This document shows positions 1 to 11,293 of a stretch of DNA of 64,000 nt, piece after piece. The position numbers and the translations under genes were made by a program. The notes under the pieces were generated by a model. That model did not search any database, was not told the origin of the DNA, and was given only the letters and a program-made list of their open reading frames with translations. How positions within the stretch are numbered: the first letter of the stretch is position 1; every line of letters begins with the position of its first letter. This stretch comes from Mikania micrantha (Eukaryota > Streptophyta > Magnoliopsida > Asterales > Asteraceae), in the NCBI GenBank assembly GCA_009363875.1, contig CM018697.1, forward strand, positions 53,833,484 to 53,897,483. The letters are read 5' to 3'.

Positions 1-318
1 TAGGTTGAGTTAAGCATGTTGTTGTAGTTTATGACTAATGGCTTGGTCTTTAATACCTTTGCTTCCTTTAACTCATGCTTGCAAATCCAAGTCCTTGTCA
101 TATTATGTTAGTTGATTGTATTGACAAAAAGCTTTGCAAAATCAACCTAAAGTTACTTAGGTTTATAGTTTAAGATCTTACATACGTTCCTTGTTAGGTT
201 TGAAATAGTTGCTACATCGTCAATAATTAACCATGCAACAACCTAGTAAAATTTGTTGTTTGAAATTTGTGTAGTTCATTAACCCATAATCCACCACCTT
301 GGTAGTAAAATAGGATTA

Positions 319-351
319 ATATATATATGTGTGTATATATATATATATATA
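319..351. repeat. TA/TG microsatellite
   Basis: A simple alternating TA tract with an internal TGTGTG run, lying inside LTR L. No function is implied. Confidence 0.8.
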
Positions 352-409
352 AGTCCATGCATGTTATTCATGATCATTAGGTTAGTGTGTTAGGTTATCT
401 CCATAACCA

Positions 410-760
410 TGTGGGCCGAAAAATCAATTTGGGCCGAATCAGTAAATCTCTTGGCCGAAATAGGCGGAAGTAGAAGGTGTGGGCCGAATAACACTTTGAT
501 TGGCCGAATGACTTGGAGTGGCTCGGGCGTACGGCGGCCACGACTGACCCTAGTCCGAATAGAATCTCATCTGAAGGAAGATGTCCCTCTACTTCGGCCG
601 AATGAGAGCATTGTGAGAATGACATTCTAGTCCACCGAATGAGGGTATGGGCGTATGAGGCCATTCGGCCGGATGCTTCGGTCGGCCCTGCTCCTTCGGC
701 TGAGGGTTCCGAGCCACTAGCCATTCGGGGGGTTGTTGGGTGCCGAGCCTTAGCCACAAC
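410..760. repeat. CGAAT/GGCCGAA motif cluster in LTR L
   Basis: At least ten copies of GGCCGAA, CCGAATGA or their reverse complements lie in about 350 bp, several forming the palindrome TTCGGCCGAA. The cluster starts about 370 nt and ends about 720 nt downstream of the TATA box on the minus strand, the same place as the CGAACC clusters in LTRs B and E. The short open frames here are by-products of the repeat composition. Confidence 0.75.
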
Positions 761-1124
761 CATTCCAAGGTTTCTTGTTCATTTCCCTACACCCTTGACT
801 GAATTTCAGACGTGTAGTGGTCAAGAGGAGAAGGTTTAGACCGGTCAAATGGTGTTCGAGCAAAAAGGGTACAAAACCCTAATTTTCGTGACCTTTCATC
901 TAAGATTTACCTCGAACTCAGTTGGTTCCACCTCAGATCCGTTGTACTTTCATGTAGAGGAGGTCGAGATCTTCGTTTAGACACCAAGAACACCCAATTC
1001 CATCAATAAATGAATGAGTTCTAGTGATTTGAAGCTCCAAAGTTCTAGAGAGAGAGAGAACTAGGATTGTAGAGAGAGAAAGGTGTACTGAGGGTATTAA
1101 ATGTGATTTAATGCTTGAATGGGG

Positions 1125-1132
1125 TTTTTATA
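1125..1132 (-). promoter_or_regulatory. TATA box of LTR L
   Basis: The minus strand reads TATAAAAA inside a GGGGTATAAAAACCCC context, the same context as in LTR A at 14136. It is preceded by the conserved GAACCGAGCAACCGAAACG block and followed about 40-110 nt later by GA/CT-rich leader sequence, as in LTRs A and E. Confidence 0.7.
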
Positions 1133-2008
1133 CCCCACGTGAGTTCGGATTCGTTTCGGTTGCTCGGTTCTCGTTTTCGTCTTGTATCCGGCACGTTACG
1201 CGCGTAGTTTACGAAGTTTAAATAAACGGTTCTTCTAGAATTGTTTCGATGAGTTTCAAAATTGTAAAACAAAAAAATATTATGTTTCCTTTATTTTTAC
1301 TGTTTCGTTCGTGGTTCAACTGTTAAAACTGTTATTTCGTTTCAAATCGTAAATTACAAGCTGTTTTGCTGGGTCGATGTTATAAGTTAGGGTTTTGGTG
1401 TTGATTTCTAAAATATTTTATTTTTATTATTTTAACTATCAAATTCGTTTGCTTTCACCGTTTCGTGAGAAAATGTCACTTACGCGCGTTTTCGTACAGA
1501 GCGCTAACTGTACGAACACGATCGTACGTTTCACTTTCTGATTTGGTTTTCTACTTTTCAGTTATCTTTCAGAATGCTAAATCCACAGATATGTTTGTGT
1601 GAATCGTCACCCACGCAAACACACTGTCAGTTTATTATTCGTATACGATACCAAATTATTGTTTTGCGTGAACCTTCTCACAAACGGACTCAACTATACT
1701 TGCCTATTTTCGCATTGATATTATTGGATTCACATTGCTTTCAGTTAGAGTTGTCAACCATCTGATTCCTATCGTCTATCGATATCAGATCGCAACCGAT
1801 ATGTTCTTGTCATTCGTTTGCACACTGTTGTTTCTCTTGGGTTGTTGTCTTAACTGTATTTAAGATTTCACTTAAACACATACAACTGTTGTTTGTTTTA
1901 TGAGTTCTGTTGTCAAGTAACTGTTTACGTCTTGTATTTACACACAGTAATTAGTGCAAGTACACACACTGTACGGTCTTGCCGGACCGTTTGGTACTGG
2001 TTGTCACA

Positions 2009-2265
2009 CTAGGATGGATTAGAAACTCACTTAATCCTTTTTGTTTAATCATCTTGTCTGTTCTTCTTTTGTAAAAATTATTTTTGAGGTGGCGGTTAGT
2101 TTTATTCTTTTGGTAGAAAGATATGGCATGTATTTAAACTACATTTAATATTATAAAATTTAGTAATTATTGTGGTTGTTCTTTATTAATCTTGGATATG
2201 ATTAAATCGATCAGTCGTCACCGCGCCGCGGATTCCGCATGCGGCGTAGGGTGTGTCACTAAACA
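2009..2265. other. Unassigned spacer with GC-rich palindromic end
   Basis: No gene is visible. The first 200 bp are AT-rich. The last 45 bp (about 2218-2262) are GC-rich, contain the palindrome CCGCATGCGG and end in GGGTGTGTCAC, which resembles the terminal GGGTGTGACA of the Tekay-type LTRs. It could be the end of another LTR family, but no second end was found. Confidence 0.3.
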
Positions 2266-2271
2266 AAAAGA

Positions 2272-2391
2272 TGTTTGGACGTGAATTTTAAAACTGATTG
2301 TGTTTTTTGGATGTGGGTTTTAAAAGATGTTTATATGGAAGTAATTGTTGCAAACGGTATCACAATGATTCTTAACTCTGACATCCAAACA
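2272..2391. repeat. Possible small MITE-like element
   Basis: Two 11-bp inverted repeats, TGTTTGGACGT at 2272-2282 and ACATCCAAACA at 2381-2391, match at 10 of 11 positions and enclose about 100 bp of non-coding AT-rich sequence. I could not find a convincing target-site duplication. Confidence 0.25.
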
Positions 2392-3245
2392 ATCCTATGC
2401 TAAATTATACAATAATCACTTTTCAATTTTAAATCTTCTTTCCTACCTATTTAGAATTATAGTTTAAAATGTTGAATTAGTGTACTTATGACGCTTCAAC
2501 ATTGAGCAATCGATCTAAATCCTTGATCATCCAACAGAAGGAAAGTTTACCGGTCAAAATTGAAAAACTGAATGTAATAAATATAAAAATGAAAGTACAT
2601 CTTATTTTGATTGGAATACGTAAATTATAATAAAGAATTCACAATTTAAAAAAAAATACAAAATACACTCAGATTCTATAAAAAAAAACTAATTTTGAAC
2701 GAAGTACAAAAACTGAATCGAAATAACTATATGAGGGAAAATCAAAATTTTGGTTCGAAATCAATAATTAATTTGATTTGCCTAACATGAAACTGAACAT
2801 CGAAAACTTTAAAATAGATCAATCAGAGATATGAATTTTCTAGGTAAGGAAAGGTAAATCACACAAACAATGAATGGATACTTCCCTCTAACAGCTGTCG
2901 CCAATTGAGAAGAACAACCATCCCATTGCCATTCAAGATCATTGCCAGTGGTTTGGGTAATGCTCGCAAACAGATAGGGCAAGGCGATTGTTGGTGGCTG
3001 GACGTAACAGAGGCCACATTGTCAACATTGCCAGAACCACAACAAAGAGAAAACGATGTCTTTGTCAAACTACGGTTTCCACGTTTTCTTTCTAAGTCCT
3101 ACAACAAAGCTCCACAACTGTAACATTTATGAATAAGATCTCCTCGATCCATATAACCTTTTAAAAGTACAAAAAATAAAATAAAAAATAAGATGTATTA
3201 AAAAATTCAAAGGTATGATAAATATGAGAGCTGCATTTATTATGT
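2392..3245. other. AT-rich stretch without recognised gene
   Basis: Mostly AT-rich and without a coding signal I can support. A pair of overlapping short frames at 2859-3123 (one with CPIC-x-RAL on the minus strand) has no recognisable family and is probably chance or a very decayed exon. Confidence 0.4.
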
Positions 3246-3249
3246 GAGT

Positions 3250-3875
3250 AAAATAGTTGGCTGACTGTTTGATACACCAATAACACTATCTCCTACACTT
3301 GACAAATGTCCTTCGTCACTACCAAGATCAAAAGCAGGTATGTCATGTTTATGTAATCTTTTGATTCTAGCATGACATTTTTATATGCCAGATAAATCTA
3401 ATTTTTGTGACTCTGCATACATTAATGAACTTGAAGATCCAACATCATATGCTGATGGTGTGTGACCAGATTTTAGTCCTATATTCAAGGCAATACCTTA
3501 TTTACAATATAAAAAGTTAACTGTAAGAATAATTGGCATACAAACCAGTTTTATGTTTTCCATTGTTCTTAATGGACGCTGTTCTAATTTCCTTCCTCCT
3601 CATTCCTGCATAGGATGCTACATTTTTTTTTCAAGAATTAGAAAAATTATTATCAGTATTGCAAGAAAGCTATTAATGATGTTATTAACATACTTCATCT
3701 TCTGAGTTATATTAAAATGATAATACTAACCGTTTGTAACACATGACAAAGGTGTTCTTGATAATGTTAAGGATGAAGGAGGAGTGTCATCGTTGCTTAA
3801 TTGTTGAATTAACGTCATATAGTTACGGTAACAACCTTTCTTTCTGGTTTGAGAAGTTTCACTGTTTTCCATTTA
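3250..3875 (-). pseudogene. Decayed multi-exon gene fragment, possibly a Helitron protein N-terminus
   Basis: Reading the minus strand from an ATG near 3872, I can follow three exon-like blocks joined in frame. The first starts MENSETSQTRKKGCYRNYM and ends at GTTAGT; the second (about 3540-3610) holds SYAGMRRKEIRTASIKNNG; the third (3250-3490) holds LNIGLKSGHTPSAYDVG, then a stop, then RLHKHDIPAFDLGSDEG. Exon 2 to exon 3 keeps phase across a GT...AAG boundary. The family is not certain. N-termini of this kind precede Helitron helicase proteins in plants as far as I recall, and the neighbouring RPA-like gene on the same strand fits that, but no Rep or helicase motif is present. The in-frame stop and missing downstream part make it a relic. 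Confidence 0.4.
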
Positions 3876-4724
3876 AGAAAGATGAAGTGATTAATCAAGT
3901 CAATCAAGACGTTTGCTTATAAATGTATATGGTTAGCTATTGTATTGCTACAGGATAGACATAATCATGTTGTTAGGTTATCATTAAGTCTAAAAAAACT
4001 GATTTTTGAGTCTTCCAAAGTATAAAGGGAGGGGCTGTTGAGTTATCCAATAAATGGTATGATTATTTTTTTTTTTGGAATAAGCAATATATGAAAAAAA
4101 TAACAGAAGTTGAAAGTTTAATGAAAAGTATAAATGTTGGTACTGATGCATAAAGATTTAACGTTTAATTACATTGATATATATTCTGTATTGATAACAT
4201 GTAATTATTAATAAAATTTATGTGTGCAGAATATTAACATTTTCCACCTTACAGATACAAAAGTTGGATTTTGACAAAGATACGTAGAAATTAAGTAAAT
4301 ATAAAATTATTATTAATAATTACAAGAGTTTACAAAAATACATCAATGAATACAATAGTATTATTACAACTATTCTAAATCATTTGGCTTACAACAAATA
4401 CACACTAAACACTTGATGTATGAAAGATTATAAATATCACAGCTGCTTTATGAAGATTCGTGCATTACCATACCTAATTTACCATACATTTTCAACTAAT
4501 ATAGAAAATAGACATTATAATATCAAAATAAATGTTAGCAAAAAATAATATAAAAAAAAGATATTATCAACATCATGTCATCAGGCAACAAAGTTTTAAT
4601 TGTTGCAGCTAAATTGTACTTAAACAAAAACATTCCGCTTTCAAGCAGATATAAAATTGTCTTGTAATTCCAAAAATATAAAAAGAAATCTTCATAGATT
4701 TTCACTTTTAATCCTCTTCAACAC
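3876..4724. other. AT-rich spacer between two decayed genes
   Basis: Very AT-rich with homopolymer tracts. It holds no coding block, tandem repeat or terminal repeat that I can support. It separates two gene relics that both read on the minus strand. Confidence 0.4.
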
Positions 4725-6975
4725 TGTTTTTGTTGAAAAAGCTTCAACATTATCTTCTATTTCAAGTGCAGCAACACCTCGCTTGTAACCATGGGCTAGT
4801 GGCATCATCCTTGCACATATATGTTTGAACCTCTAAATCTTCTATATAAGAAGCGGCCTCCTAAACAAAAACAGAATATATCCTGATAACAATATAAATA
4901 AAATAATAAAATAAAATTAAAACAGATAAGAGAACATATATATGTTAAAAAAAAAATAAAAACTGAATGTTGAAATAAAAGAATTATTACCTTTAAGCTG
5001 AATCCTTCAGCTGATTGATCTTCTCCATTTGGACCTTCAATATCCTAAGAGTTTGTTAAAGTAATGTAAAACTTATGATGATATCTGAATGTATAATGCT
5101 TATAAACAACAATAATACCTCAGTAGATTCATCTACTTTCAACATAACTTTTATGATTTCAGGGTCATCAAATACTTTCAAAACAGTATATACATTGTAG
5201 TAGGAAAGTAAGTTGTAATTGGAAACTTCTATTTTGAAAGCAAATCTTTTATCAATCAGCTGGTTAAGCTCCCTCGGCCATGCATTCTCTTCGCAATCCT
5301 GTATATTGAAAGATTAAAATTTAATAATAAATAGTATTATAAGTACAATATATTGTATGCTGATTTATAAAATGAAAGAGAACTTTACTTGCTGATTGCG
5401 TATATCATATGCACTACGACTCAAAATCTTATAGATTTCTTTGTCAAAGATTACAAATGAGATGGTACCAGTTGTGTCTTGAACCCTCACACGTACCTTG
5501 GATCTAAAAGTGAAAATAGTAAAGAATATATGTACCGTATTAGGAGGTAAGTATTTATGATTTGTGTGTAACTGAAATAGGATGTAAAAAGATGTAAACT
5601 AAAATAACCTTGGAACAGTTTTCGAAGAACGAATTTTACATTTGGGACAATACAACACACATATATCTTCATCCAAATCTACATCTTTTTCATCTAAAGA
5701 TACGACGTCTGTGTTAGGAACAACCTTCTTGCTACACTTGGAACATGGAACATAAAACCAACCATGATCTTGCTCAACAGATCTTATTGTACCAAGAACA
5801 ACGCAAACTGTTTCCTAATATTATGCAAAGAATTTTAATCATTAACAAAACTAGGAAAAGCCATTAAATTAGTATAACAGTATAATATAAGAATATGTAA
5901 TTATAGTACCTTTGACAAATCAAGCACCTCCTCTACATACTTCCTAACATTCCTGCTCAAAAATTCTTCACGGGAAGAATATACCGTCTGGCTGGAGATA
6001 TGTGATGAACCTTCAACACAATTTGCTGGTATAGTGTTAAGAAATTGGAATCACACGTATTATTTGAAACTGCATAGTAACATTTTCCCTTTTTTAACAT
6101 CATAGTAAGAAATATTATATTTAGATAATATCATATTAACAAACCTTGCTTTGAAAGTGGAAATTTCCTCAACATCTTCGTTGATAAACAATCTGGTGCC
6201 AAAGAATGCATTCTGAATGTTTGGGTTCCCTATTGAAATGATGTATAAATTAATCAATTAGTAATAGCAGAAATGAATACCATTTTTTTTATTTATTTAT
6301 ACCTTTCCAAGCTTTAATTTTACCAAACTGAATTACAACTATAACCACCTAATTAGTTGAGTTATTTGTAAGGAATGAAGAAAATTGTTGTGCAAAGTTG
6401 TCCCAAAGTGTACAACCTAGGAAATCACCCCTTAAAATAGCAGAGAAAAACAAAAATTAGCATGAACTATTTAATGATCATATCTATTTTTATATAACAT
6501 GGTTAATACTTCAAGTTAACAATTTCAAAGCTTATCCTCTTGCTCTCTTTTACACCACGATGGAAAACATCCATGTCAGTTGCGGTAGACAAATAACCAA
6601 TTACATCTAGTTACATATAAAGGACGGGTTAATTCATATATGGCATTAAGTAATGATATAAAGATAATGTAATAACTTTAAAGTAGATAAAGATAATACC
6701 AACTGCGTCTTCAACCTGTACATGCCTATTAATTATTTGATGAAAATCAATAAATCGAAAACCATATAAAGGACCGTCGAATTCCAAACATCTTTTTATA
6801 TTAGATTGACGGTAGAAGTTAAGCTTGAAAGGATGCTTGATAACAGGATACTTGAAATTCATTTCACCCACACCAAACCTGCTTAGAAGAATGATACCGC
6901 CTTCTTCTAGTTGGTTTTCAAAGGCCCACATGAAAACCTTCTTAATAGTTTCTTGAATCTTGGCAGTAGCTGGGA
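4725..6975 (-). pseudogene. Replication protein A large-subunit-like gene (RPA1/DUF223 type), broken
   Basis: On the minus strand at least eight exon blocks with plausible GT/AG borders spell an RPA1-like protein, a single-stranded-DNA-binding OB-fold family. Exon 1 (6700-6975) has LSRFGVGEMNFKYPVIKHPF. Exon 2 (about 6510-6606) has DVIGYLSTATDMDVFHRG and KESKRISFEI. The next has CTLWDNFAQQFSSFL, then an in-frame TAG, then VVIVVIQFGKIKAWKG. Next comes NPNIQNAFFGTRLFINEDV (about 6145-6232). A block at 5610-5815 carries the zinc-binding C-terminal fold with CSKCSKKVV and YCPKCK. Blocks at 5380-5506 and 5120-5300 have VRVQDTTGTISFVIFDKEI and LNQLIDKRFAFKIEV. The N-terminal part is missing because gypsy F sequence begins at 6966-6975. 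RPA-like genes occur both in plant nuclear genomes and inside plant Helitrons; I favour a Helitron passenger because of the company, but no Helitron ends were identified. Confidence 0.78.
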
Positions 6976-7681
6976 GACTCATCTACCGTTAGTTGAATTC
7001 TCGTATAACAACAGTTACCACACAAGCATAAAAGCTGCACCATTCGAGGCACTTTACGGACATAAATGCCGATTGCCCATCTGCTGCGCAAAAGTTGGAG
7101 AAAGCTAACTGACTGGCCCAGAGCTTATGCACGAGACAACAAAAAAAATCGTGCAAATACGCAAACCAATGGCAGCAGCTCGGGATAGACAGAAAAGCTA
7201 TGCTGACAGACGACGAAAACCATTGGAATTCCATGTGGGAGACAGAGTGTTGCTCAAGGTCTCGCCCTGGAAGGGTGTTATCCGATTCGGGAAACGAGGA
7301 AAGTTAAATCCTCGTTACATCGGACCTTTCGAGATCACCAAATGAATAGGTCCCCTGGCTTACGAGCTGAACTTGCCTAACAAACTGAGCAGTGTACACA
7401 ACATGATTCACGTATCGAACCTCAAGAAGTGCCTATCTGACGAAACACTTGTTATTCCTCTTGAGGAGATACAGATCGACGAACAATTAAATTTTGTTGA
7501 GGAACCAGTGGAAATCATGGACCAGGAAATCAAGAAGCTTATGCTTAGCAAGATACCGATAGTGAAAGTGCGATGGAATTCATGACGCGGATCGGAATTC
7601 ACGTGGGAACGTGAAGATCAAATGAAGAAGAAATACCCTCACCTGTTCGAGGAACAGACAAACACTACCAACACAAGATGA
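6966..7681 (+). pseudogene. Gypsy F pol 3' end: integrase C-terminus and chromodomain
   Basis: The plus strand resumes a Tekay-type polyprotein in the late integrase core (THLPLVEFSYNNS, PFEALYGHKCR). It runs through the integrase C-terminal region (RQKSYADRRRKPLEF, VLLKVSPWKGVIRFGKRG, NPRYIGPFEI) and a chromodomain (EEPVEIMDQEIKKL, IPIVKVRWNS, EFTWEREDQMKKKYPHLFEE) to a natural stop at 7679-7681. Three in-frame stops break it, near 7108, 7343 and 7583. The last two are explained by C-to-T changes in CGA codons, as expected from deamination of methylated CpG. Everything upstream of the late core is gone. Confidence 0.85.
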
Positions 7682-7715
7682 ATTTCGGAAACAAATTCTT
7701 TCTAACAGGGGATGA

Positions 7716-7914
7716 TGTGACACCCCGCAAAATCCTTGTCAGATTTTATTTTAATTAAATGTTTTTTAATTAGCAATTGCATACATCGCACTAGAATAAA
7801 CTTAATGTAGTGTGACACGTGGCACGACAGTACAAACACAGTCACACAACAGGATAATTCGAGAAATTATCGAAAAACCGGACACACATGTCAAAAGTCA
7901 CGAATGTTGGTGAA
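7716..7914 (+). mobile_element. Start of the 3' LTR of gypsy F, truncated
   Basis: A purine-rich tract (ACAGGGGATGA) ends at 7715 and is followed by TGTGACACCCCGC, a canonical TG start. After about 200 bp the LTR is cut at 7914/7915 by LTR K. Confidence 0.65.
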
Positions 7915-8583
7915 TGTCACACCCCGAGCCGTTGGGCCGGATCGTGTGGGGCGTGATATCGTGAGATGATAATCCTGATGATCAGATTGTTTACATAGCA
8001 TCAACATTAAGAATAACTAAAGCACAATATAGCATTAAACTAGGATTACAAAGTTAAATTACAACTGTCAATTTTTGATAATTTAACCGAGCAAACCTAT
8101 CAAAAGAATCAAATGTTTACTATCTTGTAACTGTACAAGACATTAAAAGTGATTCAGAACAATCAACAAAATGTGTGCTTTCCAAAAACTACTAGGTCCT
8201 CTAACTGGGCATCCTAGCATGTATTCCTAAGCCTTAGCTTAATCTTGTACGTCACCTGAGAATGCATGTAAGAAAACGAAGTCAACACAATGGTTGGTGA
8301 GTTCATATAGTTTAGTAGTTGAAAAATAGCTTTTGCAAACCTTTTGGGAAACAACCTTAACCTCATTAACATCACCTGTAATATCCAATTCGGTATGCTT
8401 ATATATAGGGCATACGAAAGGGTCGAGCCTACAACCGGCCCAGACGCCATCCGACCACATACTAAACCACATATGACATTGTTGTTAATGATAATTAAGC
8501 ATTTTACCTACCATCCAATCCCATTTCCATCATAGCTTTAGCATTCTGTTTAATAGTTTACAACACGCACACAATAGCATTAG
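7915..8583 (-). mobile_element. Tekay-type LTR K, 3' end only
   Basis: The minus strand ends in GGCTCGGGGTGTGACA, the standard end of the Tekay-type LTRs here. It includes the shared 3' splice module (TATGAACTCACC, TGTTGAC, TTCTCAGGTGACG, around 8240-8310) and the U5 hairpin with arms GTATGC (8393-8398) and GCATAC (8410-8415). Only about 670 bp remain, because copia C begins at 8584. Its donor side, leader and U3 are absent from this position. Confidence 0.8.
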
Positions 8584-9148
8584 TGTTGATTTGAAGAATC
8601 GATCACGAAATCCTACGATTCGATTATCAACGTGCGGAATCCATTCATAAATAGATTTGGATCAACAAAAACGTTGTAATACATCATGAATCTGCATTCT
8701 TCATTAACATTCAAGTGTTTACAATGAATCAAACGTGAAATACAAGACACTTCAATACAGAAAGACACTAAGATGAATAGAATTTCATGAAGATCTTCAA
8801 GTCTTGTTCTTGATTCTTGAGAGAGAATTGTTGCTTTGTTTGTGTGGAAATATAAGCTCCAAGCTTATCAAAATGAACTAGAAACACCATATATATAGGT
8901 TTCTAGATGAAAGGTCCGTAGGTTTGGCTAATAGATTCATCCCATAGATTCGGCCCCTTTATGAACTATCATTTTACACGAACCTACGATAAGGTTCGTG
9001 AAACCTCACCCCAACCCAACCTTAAACCATGTGAGCTGAACCCTTTGACACTTGACTTTTCTAATCATATACAACAGATTATGATTTCATTTACAACAAG
9101 CGATGTTCACACAGTAAATGCAGCTTTCACACAGAAAATGCATCAACA
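8584..9148 (-). mobile_element. Copia C LTR, leftmost copy (3' LTR)
   Basis: 565 bp with TGTTGA...TCAACA ends. It is the same length as the LTR at 40901-41465 and, judging by shared variants, closer to that one than to the copy at 11294. The minus-strand order is polypurine tract (right of 9148), U3, TATA-like TATATATA near 8885-8900, then the LTR end at 8584. The flanking pentamer is ATTAG; the right end of the copy at 41465 is flanked by ATTTG. Confidence 0.85.
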
Positions 9149-10371
9149 TACTCCCTCTTGAACCTTGCTGTTGTATATGCTCAAACTTTGTGTGCATCGG
9201 GGAACAAATATGCATCAACATACTCCCACTACAACCTTGCTATCTACATACTCCCCTTCAGTTGTAGCTGTTGTATCAAATGTTGTTGTATAGACTTCAT
9301 CATTCTCTTTTTTTCCAAATCATTCTCTCTATCTCAATCTAATGTCTTTTTTTTCCAAGATTCACTAGCTGAGGACTGCAATGACATCTTCAACACACAG
9401 ATCTTCATCACCCTGATCACCTGCATCAGTTGACACATTATCAAAACTAAATCTCTTGCTTCACATGTGATCATAGTAGATGCCTCATCACAATTCCAAT
9501 TTCTCTTTGTCACTTATTAACAGTTAATCAATTATAGTGTTTACAAAGAATTCGTAAGTCACATCGGATAGTCTAAAAGAAAATAGAATAAATTTTTTAT
9601 GAATTTTTCAATGATTTGAGTAAACTCCCCCTAAAGCTATTAATTGAAAAAAATATATATTTTTTTGATATCCTAGAATCCTATAAAATTTGTATTCTAA
9701 CTAAAATAAATAAATATGTTTTTGATGAGAAAGATCCAAACATGAGATCATATTGTAATCATACTTCAGCATTACTTATTGATTGTTAATGAGATTTATT
9801 AGTCGATGCACAAGCCTAGGACGATTGCCAGTATATGGGCCCACTTTAAGTCTTATCACTTGTTGTGAATTTGAATTAATGAAAACAATTCACAAAAGTT
9901 TGTGTTCCCCACTCACTTGAACACATCCCCGCTTTGTGAAACATCAACCAACAGTGATGCCATTGTAAATTATAAGTTCAAGTTCTTGCTTAGTTTGATC
10001 ATGCAAAAATAAAGCAGAATATCTTTTGTGAAATAACAAAGTGTAAAATAAAACAGAATGTTCAAAATCCGGTAACAAGATTGATACTTCCGTATGCTTA
10101 GATGAAACCAGGATATTGAACCAAAAAATAACTTAAGTTTAAAACCTAGCAATCAGATCGATACTTCTGTATACACGTTGAATGTCCAAGTGTTAAACAA
10201 ACCGAGAAAATAAAGCAGAATGTCCAAAACATAGCAATCGGGTCGATACGTAAGTATGCACAGAGAATATCCGTGTTTTGAATGAAAATAAAAGAAAAAA
10301 TGAACTCAGAATTTCTTTTGAAAAAAGCACATGATCAAACTATTATATGTGCTAATACAATTAGCAATCAC
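9149..10371 (-). mobile_element. Copia C 3' internal region, non-coding
   Basis: The sequence begins with the polypurine tract (minus strand ...AAGAGGGAGTA) directly next to the LTR. A second copy of the LTR-start/PPT string (TGCATCAACATACTCCC) lies at about 9210-9226. It aligns along its length with 11844-12700, the equivalent region of a second copy, sharing runs such as TGTGTGCATCGGGGAACAAA. A further internal purine tract (minus TTTAGGGGGAGTTTA) is at 9624-9635. No open frame is conserved between the two copies. Confidence 0.65.
9624..9635 (-). other. Internal polypurine tract in copia C
   Basis: The minus strand reads TAGGGGGAGTTT. The same tract recurs at 12975-12989 in the second C copy and, as TAGGGGAAGA, at 56331-56345 just past the pol stop of copia D. 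Confidence 0.5.
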
Positions 10372-10823
10372 TGTTAATAGAAAACCTGGTTAAATCTGAA
10401 TTCTGGAAAAATTGTTTTCATTAATGTTGTTCATATTTTAATTACGAACCTTTTGATATCAATTTTTTGATCTAATTCATGGATTTGAAAATTTGATTTA
10501 ACACTGGCTTAGGTTCGTGACATGAACACATGTTCGTTGGAATTACTAAGGTTCGTTTGAACTTTATAAGTTCGGGCCGAACCTCTGTATGTTATTGAAC
10601 CGAACCTTGTTGGTCAAGGTTCGTTTGACCAAAAGGTTCGTGGTATGTTCTAGGTTCGTTCATGAATAGGTTTGTTGAGTTTAAAAGGTTTATCTAAAAA
10701 ACAGGGTCGTCTAAGCTTAGTTTTGGCACAGGGAAAGGTTCGCTGGTTTCTACACTTAGGATTTTTTTTATTTTTGATTTCTTTTAATTTTTGTTTTAAT
10801 TTTTGTTTATTCTGATTGTTGAA
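10372..10823 (+). repeat. GGTTCG/CGAACC cluster upstream of aORF fragment
   Basis: Similarity between the two copia C copies stops at about 10371, so this may be the start of a separate fragment. Between 10508 and 10755 there are about eight GGTTCG and two CGAACC copies, including TTCGGGCCGAACC. A comparable CATTCG cluster lies upstream of the related aORF in copia D. Confidence 0.55.
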
Positions 10824-11293
10824 ATGGCAAATCTTACATTCGGAGATAAACACAACCTATGTGCTTATCTGGATCCAACTACGAAGAACGACAAGGATTT
10901 TCGTTCGATGATCGAGTTCTTAAGACGATCGAGGATTTATCATGCGATCTCCAACTCTTGTCAAATATATAGATCACATATACAACGTTTCTAGGATTAT
11001 GCTTGATTGATCACAGTAGATGAAGATTATGTGATAGAGGCTAATGTGATGGGACAAGCTTTTAGGGTTACTGAAGCTGACATTCGGAGAGTTCTACAGT
11101 TCAGAGAAGAACCTGAACGAATGACACTCATTCCTGAAAGGTGTATTAATGGGTGTTTCTTGAGGATTCGATATTTTGGAGTTTACAGTGAATACTCCAT
11201 CAAGAAGGGAAAGCTTCCTTTGCATTACAAGTTGCTGGCACATGTTTTGTTACACTGTCTTAGCATGAGGAAGGGCATTATTTTTTTTAAAAC
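10824..11293 (+). pseudogene. Retrotransposon accessory ORF ('putative plant transposon protein' type), fragment
   Basis: From ATG 10824 the plus strand encodes MANLTFGDKHNLCAYLD, FLRRSRIYHAISNS and, in the same frame after stops at 10992 and shortly after, ADIRRVLQF, NGCFLRIRYFGVY and LAHVLLHCLSMRKG. The same ordered signature is in the accessory gene of copia D (ATG 54303, minus strand): NNICAHLD, FLRRSRIFPAIS, LRQVCGF, RGCFMRCKYDGYL, HVLIHCLGSRRGG. I believe this is the domain catalogued as a putative plant transposon protein, but I cannot search to confirm. It reads against the direction of surrounding copia C and is cut by the C LTR at 11294. It is either an antisense accessory gene of C or a fragment of another SIRE-type element. 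Confidence 0.65.

Larger units (their letters stand above)
1..2008 (-). mobile_element. Tekay-type gypsy LTR (L), partial
   Basis: This is the U3-R-U5 part of a long minus-strand LTR whose inner end lies before the window. On the minus strand it begins TGTGACAACC at 2008, followed by GGTCCGG/CCGG-rich sequence like the first bases of LTRs A and E. A run of TCGTCACC-containing U3 sequence near 1600, a GC-rich block near 1150-1200 closely resembling the one upstream of the TATA box in LTR A, and a TATA box follow in the same order as in A and E. No polypurine tract abuts 2008, so this end looks like the outer edge of a 5' LTR or a solo LTR. The assignment rests on collinearity with the complete LTRs in this window. 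Confidence 0.75.

Noticed and set aside
395..839. Three overlapping frames of 66-122 residues near the window start
   Set aside because: They overlap on both strands within a GGCCGAA-rich LTR cluster and show no domain; they are composition artefacts.
10803..10823. Upstream ATG at 10803 as start of the accessory fragment
   Set aside because: MAN at 10824 matches the MAG start of the copia D gene in position relative to CAYLD/CAHLD; the extra seven residues have no counterpart.
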